DNA of 64,000 nucleotides from Caryophanales bacterium (lineage in GTDB: Bacteria > Bacillota > Bacilli > CAJFEE01). Position numbers and translations under genes: made by a program. Location of the stretch: the NCBI GenBank assembly GCA_029256085.1, contig JAQSYP010000011.1:1-64000 (forward strand), given 5' to 3'. The stretch's first letter is position 1, and every line of letters begins with the position of its first letter. The notes below the pieces were generated by a model that saw only the letters and a program-made list of their open reading frames with translations, ran no database searches and had not been told where the DNA came from. Positions 24,431 through 33,218 of the stretch are shown piece by piece.

Positions 24431-25525
24431 TTAATAATCTATTAATGGGATTTGGAAATCAAATGTTGTACCAAATCCAATTTCAGTTTTTATTTTTACA
24501 GTTCCTCCGAGTTCATCAAGAGCAGTTTTTACAGCTGTCAATCCTACCCCTCTACCAGACAACTCTGAAACGAAATTAGTAGAAGAGAAATCGTTTAACC
24601 ATATTAAATTAATAATTTCTTCATTTGAAAGTGCTTTTATAGTTTCAAAACTATAGATTTCTTTCTCTATTGCTTTACTTCTTATCTCATTAACATCTAT
24701 GCCTTTACCATCATCGGAAATTTGTATGTTAATTACGTTATCATCCTTACTAATTGAACAAGTAATAGTGCCTGCAACTGGTTTTTCTAGAGACAATCTA
24801 GTATCTTCTTGCTCAATGCCGTGCGAAACACAATTGCGGAACACGTGTATTAAACTTTTGGTAAATGCCTTGTAATTTTGCGCATTAACTGGAAATTCTC
24901 CACCATGAATTACAAGATTATTTACATTTTTATCTAGATGTTTACTTATCCGTGAAACATATGAGGGATAAGATTGAAGTAGATTCTTAAATTGTTTATA
25001 TTCTAACCTTTCTTTGGCTTCAGAAATTAAATAATTTTCACCAAGGAAATTTTTTATATGATCAATATCTGTATTTATCCATTCCAGTAGTTTATTAACC
25101 TTAAAGATACTCTTAATTTCATTAATATGATCTAATTGTTTGTCTCTTTTAGCTATTGCCAAAATGTTTTCAAATTCGTGGAGGGAGTTGACTAAATTAA
25201 ACATTTCTAGCTGACTAGCAATGCCTTTGAATGTATGTATAGATATAAATAAATCAGGGATTATATCTTCTATAGATTTTTCAGAATCTAATGATACGCC
25301 ATTACACTCATTTGCAAAATCTTTGTATTCCTTAACTAAGTCTAATAAGGTACTTTTGTTTGTTACTGCTTGAACAACCATTTTTAAAATATGTTTTTCG
25401 TTGTCAATCTGTTTTTGTAGCAAAATTTCAGCAGTTACATCCGTTAATATAATTAGTATTTTGTTACAAGACTCGTCATCAGTAATTAATTTGTATTCGG
25501 CTTTAATATATTTTTCATTAATCAT
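24431..25525 (-). pseudogene. C-terminal half of a frameshifted sensor kinase (Hpt/HATPase, CheA-like)
   Basis: 364 codons from ATG 25525. The Hpt-like helix has the phosphoacceptor motif SIHTFKGIASQLEM. It is followed by a CheA-like GHKL domain: HVFRNCVSHGIEQ (N box), ISDDGKGID, and LSGRGVGLTAVKTALDELGG. The first residues MINEKYIKAEYKLITDDE read as the end of a PAS-type domain, not a natural N-terminus. Reading upstream in the same frame gives HYIPLIPNEF before the ATG, so this is the continuation of the ORF ending at 25540, separated by a one-base frameshift. It could still be made as a soluble fragment. Confidence 0.8.
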
Positions 25526-25539
25526 AAATTCATTAGGAA

Positions 25540-26421
25540 TTAACGGAATATAATGCTGCGTTTGAATTCATCTTTTTCATCTAATACTTCTTTTAAAATC
25601 TCGCTAAAGTACTCAGCCTGCCGGTTATCATTAGTATAGGTTAAACCTGGAAAATGCTTGGAATAAATTTCTTGATTAAAAATATCATAGCAAGTTGAAC
25701 TGTATTCTTGATTTACACATAAATTTTTATCTAATGTTAAAAATCCTTGGTTTGTATTGTTAAGTATGTCTCGAAGTGATTTTGTGCTTTTTTGTAGTTC
25801 AGATTGCGCTTTCTTTCTATTAGAGTTTTCTATAATTAATCTCCAGATTAGAAATGAATATAAAACAATGGTGATTAGACAATAGAGAGCTATAATGAGA
25901 ATTCGATTGTTTAATTCTTTCATGAAAAAATCTTTATCTACATCTACTCCAACTGCACCAACAACTTCTCCGTCTTTGTTAATTATAGGTGTAATACCAG
26001 TTATCAATGTGCCCCAAATGGAGTAATCTTCTAATCTAGTATTTATACTTTCCTTATGTAAGTGTGCAGCGGGTATCGTATTTTTATCTATTTCACCTAA
26101 AGAATCTTTTTCAGCGTCAAATATATATTCGATTTGAGATTTTGATATCTTGTGCTCAACATATAAATATTTAACCCCTGTTTCTTTTTGAATCTTTAGG
26201 AAGTAATCTTGCATTTTATAAAAATAATCGTTGCGAAGCTTAGACTTGGTGATTTGTTCATATTTCTCTACATCAATTGAGTTTGCTACTACTTTAGAAA
26301 TGTTGGTTATATTTGAACCGATATCATCTATAGTTTTGTTATACCAGTAGCGAACAAAGCCTGCCTGCAAGATTGTTAACAATATAATGAAGTATATAAA
26401 TTTGCTTTGATTAAGTTTCAA
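25540..26421 (-). pseudogene. N-terminal half of the same frameshifted sensor kinase
   Basis: 293 codons: a membrane segment near residues 8-24, an extracytoplasmic Cache-like sensor region (VKYLYVEHKI, GTLITGITPIINKDGEVVGAVGVDVDK), a second membrane helix (ILIIALYCLITIVLYSFLIWRLII, about 172-195), a short coiled-coil and the start of a PAS domain (LRDILNNTNQGFLTLDKNLCVN). It ends prematurely at KRSIIFR. Restoring one T in the ATTATATT stretch (plus-strand 25549-25554) would give KRSIYIPLIPNEF and join it to the downstream half. Confidence 0.8.
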
Positions 26422-26599
26422 CTAAGATCACACTTTCAGTTATGATTTACAAAATAAATGTTAGACAATTTTGTCAATTCCGTCAAAACTATTTTATATA
26501 TTTAAGCTTGAACAAAGACTTTTTACATAAAAGTTTGAACTACTTGTGACAGTAGCTTATATTAAAGATATTAAAGGTTAAATGTTTGGGGGATTTTTA

Positions 26600-27163
26600 A
26601 TGTTAATAGATTTAAGTGTAAGAATAACAATTGAATCAAATAAAGAAGCGATGAAGAATTTAGAGTTAGCCTCGTTTGGACACTTAGGTACGCATTTTGA
26701 TGTTATGAACAAAGAATTCCCTCTTCATTTTATAAGAAGGAATGCAATTGTATTTGATGTGTCAGGGATTGAAGATAGAGATATTGGGATTAAAGATATA
26801 GATTTAAGTTTAGTAGAATCTGATATGTTTGTTGCGTTCTATTCTGGCTATATTGAGAAAGTTAGTTATGGATCAAAAACATATTTCACTTCACACCCCC
26901 AACTATCAAACGATTTAATTGATGAACTACTTATTCGGAAGATATCGATTATAGGGATCGATTTCGCTGGAGTTAGACGTGGTGCAGAGCATACACCAAA
27001 GGATCAATACTGTGCTGACCAAGGAGTGTTTATTATAGAAAATTTATGTAACTTAAGTGAAGTTTTAAATAATAGAAGTAACTGCACTTTTGTTGCTAAT
27101 ACGTACCCAATTAATTTCTCAGGAATGACAGGCCTACCATGTAGAGTAGTAGCCGAAATTTAG
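26600..27163 (+). CDS. Cyclase-family protein (kynurenine formamidase-like)
   Basis: About 187 residues starting MLIDLSVRI, the usual opening of the family. The metal-binding motif GHLGTHFDV (H-x-G-T-H-x-D) is near residues 27-35, with a second block IIGIDFAGVRRG further on. Members are metal-dependent hydrolases acting on amides or esters, including KynB. No tryptophan-degradation genes are nearby, so the substrate is open. I choose ATG 26600 behind TTGGGGGA rather than the in-frame ATG at 26582, which lacks a site. It is monocistronic. Confidence 0.85.
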   Translation: MLIDLSVRITIESNKEAMKNLELASFGHLGTHFDVMNKEFPLHFIRRNAIVFDVSGIEDRDIGIKDIDLSLVESDMFVAFYSGYIEKVSYGSKTYFTSHPQLSNDLIDELLIRKISIIGIDFAGVRRGAEHTPKDQYCADQGVFIIENLCNLSEVLNNRSNCTFVANTYPINFSGMTGLPCRVVAEI

Positions 27164-27266
27164 AAACGACGTAGTTTAACAAATTAAATACATATAAAAG
27201 TAATTATATTTAAATATTTATACTACGATAAATAAAGGGACTATTTAATAAAGGAGGAACAGTTAT

Positions 27267-27692
27267 ATGAATAAACCATTAAAAATTTTTATTGTAATGG
27301 CTTTAGGAATAGCTCTGAGTTCTTGCAAAAACAAGGACGTTACTCCTGAAAATAAATCTAAAGAAGTCATAGAATCAAGCAAAACTGAAAGTGCAAAATA
27401 TGAAAACGAGGCTTTTAAAGACGTTATTGCTAATGTCACTGATGATGAAGTTATAATTACAGGTAAAGCCAGAGTATTTGAAGGTGTTTTTCAGTACGCA
27501 CTATTAACGCAGGACGATGAGGTTATGTTAACTGACCATTACCAAACAGAAGGAGCTCCAACGTGGGGTGAATTTGAAATTGTATTAGAAAAAGATATGA
27601 CAACTAATTCAGATGTCGTATTTGAATTATTCGCTAACTCACCAAACGATGGTTCAAAAATACACTCACTAAGAATACCTCTAAAGAATTAA
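27267..27692 (+). CDS. Lipoprotein with Gmad2 immunoglobulin-like domain
   Basis: A 141-residue lipoprotein. The signal peptide ends in a lipobox ALSSC (Cys at about residue 20), then a charged linker, then a Gmad2 domain: VIITGKARVFEGVFQYALLTQDDEVML, YQTEGAPTWGEFEI, and the closing HSLRIPLKN. Gmad2 is known from GerMN-containing spore and envelope proteins. Here it stands alone with no GerMN domain. The role is unknown. The ribosome binding site is AAAGGAGG, and the gene ends in its own terminator. Confidence 0.85.
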   Translation: MNKPLKIFIVMALGIALSSCKNKDVTPENKSKEVIESSKTESAKYENEAFKDVIANVTDDEVIITGKARVFEGVFQYALLTQDDEVMLTDHYQTEGAPTWGEFEIVLEKDMTTNSDVVFELFANSPNDGSKIHSLRIPLKN

Positions 27693-27714
27693 ATACGTAA
27701 GTTGAATTCACGTT

Positions 27715-27743
27715 ACACCTACTACGCTTAGTAGGTGTTTTTT
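27715..27743 (+). terminator. Terminator of the Gmad2 lipoprotein gene
   Basis: ACACCTACTA and TAGTAGGTGT pair around CGCT, followed by a T run. Confidence 0.9.
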
Positions 27744-27867
27744 ACATTCTAAGAATTAAAAATCAAACCAGTTTTTTGACAAATTTCGATAAAATGTGAA
27801 CAATAAATGAACAAAATGTCGAATTATTATGCTATTATATTAATAAAAAAATATTGAGGTGAAGATG

Positions 27868-29646
27868 ATGAAGAGAATAAGTAGCAAGATTACTTTAGTT
27901 GTAGTTATTAATATTCTTTTGGCGGCAATAGTAATAGGTGGATTTAGTGCATACACTCTGTATAACGTAAATGAAGAAAATATTTCAAATCTCGAGGAGA
28001 ATTTATTGTACGATTATGACTTAAATATTAAAAATGCAACAGATTCATTAGTATCATCTCTAAACTCTGTAAAAGAGCAAATAAAAAATGGGAATTTGAC
28101 TAAAGTTGAGGGAGAGAAAATAGCTGCTGATATAATTAGAAATGCCAAATACGGTGATGGCGGCTATTTTTGGGCAGATACTATTGATGGTGTGAACGTT
28201 GTTTTACTGGGTAATAAAGAAGTAGAAGGCACAAGTAGACTAGCGCTCGAGGATAAAAAGGGAACAAAAATAATTGAAGAATTTATAAAAATTTCTAAAG
28301 ATAAGGGAGAAGGTTATCTAGATTACTATTTCCCTAAACCTGGAGAGACAGAAGCTTTACAAAAAAGAGGGTATATTAAATACGATAAAGATTTCAACTG
28401 GATAATTGGTACAGGAAATTACGTTGATGACATTGAAAAGAAAATTTCAGAAGAACGTAAGGTTGCAAAAAAGGAATTAAGTAAAGATATAACAATAATG
28501 ATTGGTGTTACATTATTAATTATTTCTCTTGCAATAATTGCGAGTATATTTATTAGTAAGACTATTACTAAACCACTACAGAAAATTACTAGTCTAGTAA
28601 ATAGAACTTCTGACTTAGACATTTCTGAAGACAATGAATTTAATGAAATTAAAAATTATAAAGATGAAACTGGAGAAATTGGACGAGCTGTAATTAATCT
28701 AAGAGGAAACTTGAGGCAAATAATAGTGACTTTGAAAGATAATGCCTTAATATTATCCAACTCATCTGAAGAAATGAAAGATATCACAGACTCTGGTTAC
28801 GAAACTATTAATGGCGTAAACAGCGCATTAGGAGATTTCGCTAAGGGAGCACAAGCACAAGCAAATGATGCACAGACAGGTTCTGAAAAATTATCAGACC
28901 TTGCTGAAGAAATAGAGCAAGGTGTTTCAGGTGCGGAAAGATTAAAAACTTATACCGATGAAGTAATAGATAATAACAACGAAGGATTAAAACTAGTAAG
29001 TGAATTAAATAATAAGTTTGAAGAAGCAATCAATACAACGAATGATCTTGGTAATAATGTATTAAGATTATCAGATAAATCAGCGTTGATTGGTAATATT
29101 GTAAACACAATTCAAGATATTGCTGGGCAAACTAATTTGCTTGCGTTAAATGCAGCAATTGAAGCAGCAAGGGCAGGAGAAGCTGGAAGAGGATTTGCAG
29201 TAGTTGCCGATGAAATAAGGAAACTAGCTGAACAAACATCTAAATCTACGGAACAAATTACTAATATAATTGGTGAAATACTTAGAGAAATCGAGAATAC
29301 TAATAGCAATATGAGTGTTTCGCAGAGTGCGGTTAATACTGCTTCAGGCGTTATGGGAGAGGTTCTCAAGGCGTTCGATTCAATTGATAAATCTATGAAT
29401 AGTACTGTTACACAGTTAAGTGGACTAGTTAATAATATCGATTCTATTGCGGCATCCAAAGAAATTGTTGTTACGTCAATTGAAGGGATTTCTGCTATTA
29501 CTGAGGAAAATGCAGCTACCGCTGAGGAAATTTCAGCAACAATGGATAATCAAATGAGATTCATGGAAGTAATAAAAACTAATTCTGGAGAACTTACGAA
29601 TATTGCTGAGAAGCTAAATTCTATTATTACTAAATTTAAAATTTAA
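27868..29646 (+). CDS. Methyl-accepting chemotaxis protein
   Basis: About 592 residues. A first membrane helix ([22 protein letters not shown]) leads to a periplasm-like single Cache (sCache_2) domain ([21 protein letters not shown] ... [23 protein letters not shown]). Then come a second helix ([22 protein letters not shown], about 210-231), a HAMP linker, and a signalling hairpin with [40 protein letters not shown], the CheA/CheW contact tip. GGYFWADT and GTGNYVDD are typical of small-carboxylate or metabolite sensors. ATG 27868 is best spaced to TTGAGG. ATG 27865 and GTG 27859 are in frame too. Confidence 0.94.
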   Translation: MKRISSKITLVVVINILLAAIVIGGFSAYTLYNVNEENISNLEENLLYDYDLNIKNATDSLVSSLNSVKEQIKNGNLTKVEGEKIAADIIRNAKYGDGGYFWADTIDGVNVVLLGNKEVEGTSRLALEDKKGTKIIEEFIKISKDKGEGYLDYYFPKPGETEALQKRGYIKYDKDFNWIIGTGNYVDDIEKKISEERKVAKKELSKDITIMIGVTLLIISLAIIASIFISKTITKPLQKITSLVNRTSDLDISEDNEFNEIKNYKDETGEIGRAVINLRGNLRQIIVTLKDNALILSNSSEEMKDITDSGYETINGVNSALGDFAKGAQAQANDAQTGSEKLSDLAEEIEQGVSGAERLKTYTDEVIDNNNEGLKLVSELNNKFEEAINTTNDLGNNVLRLSDKSALIGNIVNTIQDIAGQTNLLALNAAIEAARAGEAGRGFAVVADEIRKLAEQTSKSTEQITNIIGEILREIENTNSNMSVSQSAVNTASGVMGEVLKAFDSIDKSMNSTVTQLSGLVNNIDSIAASKEIVVTSIEGISAITEENAATAEEISATMDNQMRFMEVIKTNSGELTNIAEKLNSIITKFKI

Positions 29647-29662
29647 TAATATAATAAAATGT

Positions 29663-29698
29663 AAAGCTTATAAGGATAGTATACCTTATAAGCTTTTT
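29663..29698 (+). terminator. Terminator of the chemoreceptor gene
   Basis: AAAGCTTATAAGG pairs perfectly with CCTTATAAGCTTT around an 8-base loop. Confidence 0.9.
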
Positions 29699-29730
29699 CA
29701 CTTTATTTATAAAGAGGGGGCACACTAACC

Positions 29731-30288
29731 TTGGATCTGTTTGAAATAAATTTTAATCTATTTAGAGCAATTAATAATTTAGGTAAACACTATACATATA
29801 TGAATCCATTTGCATCTTTTATTGCAGAGAATACTATTTACTTGTTATTTATTTTTATAATTTTATTTTTATTTAAGAGTAAAAAAGATAGATTAATGAT
29901 ACTATGTGGAACAATTTCCTTAATAATTGCAGAAATACTAGCCAAAATAGTGGGTAATTTGCACTCTAATAATCAACCATTTTCAGAATTAAGTAACGTT
30001 AATAAATTAATTGATGTTACGGTAAATAATTCGTTTCCAAGTGATCATACTATAATATTCTTTTCGTATTGTGTAATTTTCTGGTTATTTAAGAAAAAAC
30101 TCGGGTTGTTATGGGTTTTGTTAGCTAGTATAGTTGGTTTTTTTCGCATTTGGGTAGGTGTTCATTATCCTGCAGATATTTTAGTTGGAGCACTTTTAGG
30201 ATTTATTTCTGCCTTAATTGTATTTCTCATCACAAGTGTGAAATTTAAGGTATATAATAATAAACACTTTGATGTAGATATAAATTAG
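29731..30288 (+). CDS. bcrC: Undecaprenyl-diphosphatase BcrC (PAP2 family)
   Basis: A 185-residue membrane phosphatase with about five to six helices and PAP2 motifs: a degenerate KxxxxxxRP-like motif near residue 50, the central PSDHT (NNSFPSDHTIIFFSYC, about residues 96-111) and FRIWVGVHYPADILVGALLG (about residues 138-157), including the catalytic His. It recycles undecaprenyl pyrophosphate for wall synthesis and gives bacitracin resistance. Its start is TTG 29731, behind AGAGGGGG at about ten bases. Confidence 0.9.
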   Translation: MDLFEINFNLFRAINNLGKHYTYMNPFASFIAENTIYLLFIFIILFLFKSKKDRLMILCGTISLIIAEILAKIVGNLHSNNQPFSELSNVNKLIDVTVNNSFPSDHTIIFFSYCVIFWLFKKKLGLLWVLLASIVGFFRIWVGVHYPADILVGALLGFISALIVFLITSVKFKVYNNKHFDVDIN

Positions 30289-30302
30289 ACAATAAAAACA
30301 CA

Positions 30303-30324
30303 ACCGACACATTGTCGGTGGTTA
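30303..30324. repeat. Palindrome-bearing flanking repeat, left copy
   Basis: The 22-bp ACCGACAC...GGTGGTTA contains the hairpin CCGACA-CAT-TGTCGG. A close direct copy lies at 30541-30562, so the two frame a 260-bp gene-free block. Confidence 0.6.
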
Positions 30325-30327
30325 CAG

Positions 30328-30371
30328 ACTGTAGGCAAGCTCATACAATCGAGTTTGCCTACAGTTTTTTG
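30328..30371 (+). terminator. Strong terminator after bcrC
   Basis: ACTGTAGGCAA-G-CTC and GAG-T-TTGCCTACAGT form a 14-15 bp stem followed by TTTTTT. Confidence 0.88.
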
Positions 30372-30390
30372 AAGTTTAAGAAAATCATTT

Positions 30391-30456
30391 GGATTAAATA
30401 TCGTGAAAAGTGGATTAAATATCGTGAAAAGTGGATTAAATATCGTTAAAAGTTAA
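30391..30456. repeat. 21-bp tandem repeat, three units
   Basis: GGATTAAATATCGTGAAAAG units start at 30391, 30412 and 30433, exactly 21 bp apart, with a single change (CGTT) in the third. The array is non-coding. Confidence 0.92.
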
Positions 30457-30489
30457 TGATAAAGGTTATTAATTATAATTTTAAGATTA

Positions 30490-30525
30490 CAAAAGGCACC
30501 CAGAAGATACCCAGATGCCTTTTGT
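30490..30525. terminator. Hairpin, likely terminator of the metNIQ operon
   Basis: ACAAAAGGCA and TGCCTTTTGT pair around a 16-base loop that itself contains direct ACCCAGA repeats. On the minus strand TTTTGT follows the stem. Confidence 0.6.
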
Positions 30526-30540
30526 CGACAATATGAAACC

Positions 30541-30562
30541 ACCGACACACATCGGTGGTTAA
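30541..30562. repeat. Palindrome-bearing flanking repeat, right copy
   Basis: ACCGACACA...TCGGTGGTTAA forms the hairpin ACCACCGA / TCGGTGGT with the bases just before it and is a direct copy, with one small gap, of 30303-30324. It lies three bases beyond the dehydrogenase stop. Confidence 0.6.
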
Positions 30563-30565
30563 CTT

Positions 30566-31657
30566 TTAATAATCCAAAACAAATTTTTCTACAGTACAGA
30601 TTGCATTTTTCACGCGCTCAACAGTTATTTCACCTACAGGCATAACATGAATAGATTCATTTATATCTGTCGTCTTAATCGAAATTGATTCTATAGTTTT
30701 ATCATCAATCATTTTAACTCCTAATTCTTTTATTGAAGAAGGAAGGCCAATATTTTCATAGAAAGCCAGAAGTAAACTGATTTCGTTCCATTTATCTTCT
30801 AACGCTAGTTGAACAATAATTCCGTATGCAACTTTTTCACCATGTAGGGCATTATGTGTTTCTTCAAGTACTGTTAAACCATTATGAATTGAATGTGCCG
30901 CTGCAATTCTTCCATATTTGTCTCCGAATCCGCCAACCATACCACCAAGCATTATTATGGTTTCAATGACCCTGACAAAATCATCATTTAGCTGTTTGTC
31001 TTTAACCGCGAGCAATGCCGACTCAGAATGGTGGAGGAGATTATCTCGACAAAGACGAGCGGTATAATGTGAAATAGTTAGAGGTACTGATTTATTCTTT
31101 ATTACCTCCATTTGAACATCGGCTTCATACCACTTTGCAAGAGTATCACCAATTCCTGCTATTAACAGATTTATAGGTGCATCTAGAAGAATTAGTGGTT
31201 CAATTAATACTAAGCTAGTACTCGTAGGATAAATATCATACCTATCAAATGAACCTGAATCGTCATAGATAACACTGATTGGCGTCCAGGCTGAACAGTT
31301 AGAAGCGAGAGTTGGTACTAAGATTGATGGCTTTCTTGTAAAGTTACTAATTGCTTTTACTAAATCAAGTATCTTGCCACCGCCAACACCAATAACCGCA
31401 TCGAAAGAATTGTCTTGTACTTGTTGTGCGAGTTTATTAATGTTTTTCTGAGAACACTCACCAGTATGGGTATGTTCTATAAAATCAATTCGTGAGAACG
31501 AAGGCCAGAAAGGTTTTGCAGCTTCCCACGATTTTTGGCCATGTATTATCAGGACCTTATTTAATCCTCTCGCTAGCAGCTTATTTTCTAGTTGACTTAG
31601 AATACCCTCACGTAATATATACTCACTCGGAGCACCATGAACATTAATATTTTCCAT
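30566..31657 (-). CDS. GldA/HcxA-like iron-containing alcohol dehydrogenase
   Basis: A 363-residue group III metal-dependent dehydrogenase. It has the NAD-binding VIGVGGGKILDLVKAI motif (about residues 91-106) and a metal site formed by Asp in GIGDTLAKWYEA (near 172), His in AAHSIHNGL (near 255) and His in TVLEETHNALHGEKVAYG (near 272). These match glycerol dehydrogenase and the E. coli hydroxycarboxylate dehydrogenase HcxA (YbdH). It is the last gene of the SAM-riboswitch operon, 14 bp after metQ, so its substrate may be a 2-oxo acid linked to methionine or sulfur metabolism. That link is inference from position. Confidence 0.85.
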   Translation of the reverse strand: MENINVHGAPSEYILREGILSQLENKLLARGLNKVLIIHGQKSWEAAKPFWPSFSRIDFIEHTHTGECSQKNINKLAQQVQDNSFDAVIGVGGGKILDLVKAISNFTRKPSILVPTLASNCSAWTPISVIYDDSGSFDRYDIYPTSTSLVLIEPLILLDAPINLLIAGIGDTLAKWYEADVQMEVIKNKSVPLTISHYTARLCRDNLLHHSESALLAVKDKQLNDDFVRVIETIIMLGGMVGGFGDKYGRIAAAHSIHNGLTVLEETHNALHGEKVAYGIIVQLALEDKWNEISLLLAFYENIGLPSSIKELGVKMIDDKTIESISIKTTDINESIHVMPVGEITVERVKNAICTVEKFVLDY

Positions 31658-31671
31658 TATTTATCACTCAT

Positions 31672-32523
31672 TTAATTAGTTTTCATCCAAGCAGGTTTAC
31701 CAAACCCTTTAAATTGTTCATCTATTACTTTTTCAAATTCTTCCGATTCAATTACAGCTTTAATATCTTGAGCAAGTTGATCGTCTTTGTTAGCAGTTTT
31801 TACAGCAGCAACATTACGGTACTGATCTAACATATTTTCAAGAGCTATAGCATCAAGTAAATCCATTTTTGCAGCAAGAGCAAAGTTACCAGGAACGGCA
31901 GCTAGATCAGCACTATCAACAGAGCGAGGAAGTTGACCAGCTTCAATAGGTAAGAATTTAAGCTTTTTCTTATTGTCCTTAATATCTTTTTCTGAAATGG
32001 TAAGTGGGTCAGCATTAGGGTCTAACGAAACTAAACCTTGATCTTTAAGAATATTGAAAGCACGAGCTGCATTTGTTGGATCGTTAGGTATAGCTACAGT
32101 AGCGCCTTCTTTTAGATCATCAAATGATTTAACTTTATTAGAATAAATACCCATTGGTGCAGTTGGAACTGCGATTAATGCAGTTAGTTCCATATTATTT
32201 TCTTTAGAAAATTTATTTAAATAAATTGTGTGTTGGAATAAGTTTGCTTGAATATCCCCATTATCTAAAGCTTTGTTTGGTTGAATATAATCGCTAAATT
32301 CAACAACTTCAACTTCATATCCTTTTTCTTCAAGTCCTGGCTTAACAGCTTTAGTCACCATATCACTATATGGACCCGCAGTTGCACCAATCTTAATCTT
32401 TTTAACTTCTGATGCCGTTTCTTTACTGTCACTTGATTTTTTTGATGTAGTTTCATTACCTCCACAAGCTGTTAGTACACCTACAACAAGTAATAAAATA
32501 ATTCCATAAATCCACTTTTTCAT
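31672..32523 (-). CDS. metQ: Methionine ABC transporter substrate-binding lipoprotein MetQ
   Basis: A 283-residue NlpA/MetQ-family lipoprotein with lipobox VLTACG (Cys near residue 20). The family blocks include KIGATAGPYSDMV, GYEVEVVEFSDYIQPNKALDNGDIQANLFQH, VAIPNDPTNAARAFNILKDQGLV and VPGNFALAAKMD. It binds D/L-methionine and feeds MetNI. It lies between metI and the dehydrogenase, in the SAM-riboswitch operon. Confidence 0.95.
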   Translation of the reverse strand: MKKWIYGIILLLVVGVLTACGGNETTSKKSSDSKETASEVKKIKIGATAGPYSDMVTKAVKPGLEEKGYEVEVVEFSDYIQPNKALDNGDIQANLFQHTIYLNKFSKENNMELTALIAVPTAPMGIYSNKVKSFDDLKEGATVAIPNDPTNAARAFNILKDQGLVSLDPNADPLTISEKDIKDNKKKLKFLPIEAGQLPRSVDSADLAAVPGNFALAAKMDLLDAIALENMLDQYRNVAAVKTANKDDQLAQDIKAVIESEEFEKVIDEQFKGFGKPAWMKTN

Positions 32524-32546
32524 CTAAATATCCTCTTTTCTAATTT

Positions 32547-33218
32547 TTATTTTTTATTAACAACTTTGGCGATGATATCACCGAATAACTGAATTAATTG
32601 AACAAGAATAACAAGAATGGCAACAGTCGCAATCATAATCGTATTATCATAGCGATAGTAACCAAATCGAATAGCTAAATCACCAATACCCCCACCACCT
32701 ACAACTCCTGCCATTGCTGAGAAACCAACAAGGCTTATGAGAGTAAGTGTAATACCAGATATTATCCCAGATCGTGCTTCTAGGAGTAGAACGTCCTTAA
32801 TAATCATCCATGGCGTAGCACCAGATGCAATTGCGGCTTCAATTACCCCTTTGTCAATTTCACGCAAAGACGTCTCGACTATACGAGCAAAGAAAGGAAT
32901 TGCTGCTACCGAGAGTGAGACGCTTGCAGCAGTTGGGCCAATTGTTGTTTTAACTAAAAAATTTGTTAATGGTATTAATGCAACAAGCAAAATTATAAAT
33001 GGTACTGAACGGACCATATTAACAGTAAAACCAAGAATATTTCTAAATATTGTATTTTCCCAAAATAGTCCCTTATCAGTTATATAAAGGAGTACACCGA
33101 TTGGTAGTCCGATTAGAGTAGAAACTGATAAAGCGATAGCTATCATATAAATTGTTTGAAAAAATGCCTTATTAATATCAGGAAGTAACTCGATAAAGTG
33201 ATATATATCAAAGCCCAA
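32547..33218 (-). CDS. metI: Methionine ABC transporter permease MetI
   Basis: About 223 residues, five membrane segments, with the inner-membrane coupling motif EIDKGVIEAAIASGATPWMIIKDVLL (EAA loop). I start it at TTG 33218 (GFDIYHFIELLP), which has GGAGGTG seven bases upstream and gives the usual MetI length. The longer ORF to 33254 includes that ribosome binding site and lies inside metN. With this start it overlaps metN by 11 bases, consistent with translational coupling. Confidence 0.93.
   Translation of the reverse strand: MGFDIYHFIELLPDINKAFFQTIYMIAIALSVSTLIGLPIGVLLYITDKGLFWENTIFRNILGFTVNMVRSVPFIILLVALIPLTNFLVKTTIGPTAASVSLSVAAIPFFARIVETSLREIDKGVIEAAIASGATPWMIIKDVLLLEARSGIISGITLTLISLVGFSAMAGVVGGGGIGDLAIRFGYYRYDNTIMIATVAILVILVQLIQLFGDIIAKVVNKK

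Noticed and set aside
27763-27792. SigD (flagellar) promoter for the chemoreceptor
   Set aside because: A CGATAA similar to the SigD -10 is present, but the matching TAAA-type -35 is not at the right spacing.
30391-30456. Three 21-bp repeats as CRISPR or iterons of an origin
   Set aside because: There are no spacers and no replication gene nearby. Three copies with perfect head-to-tail joining fit a tandem repeat.
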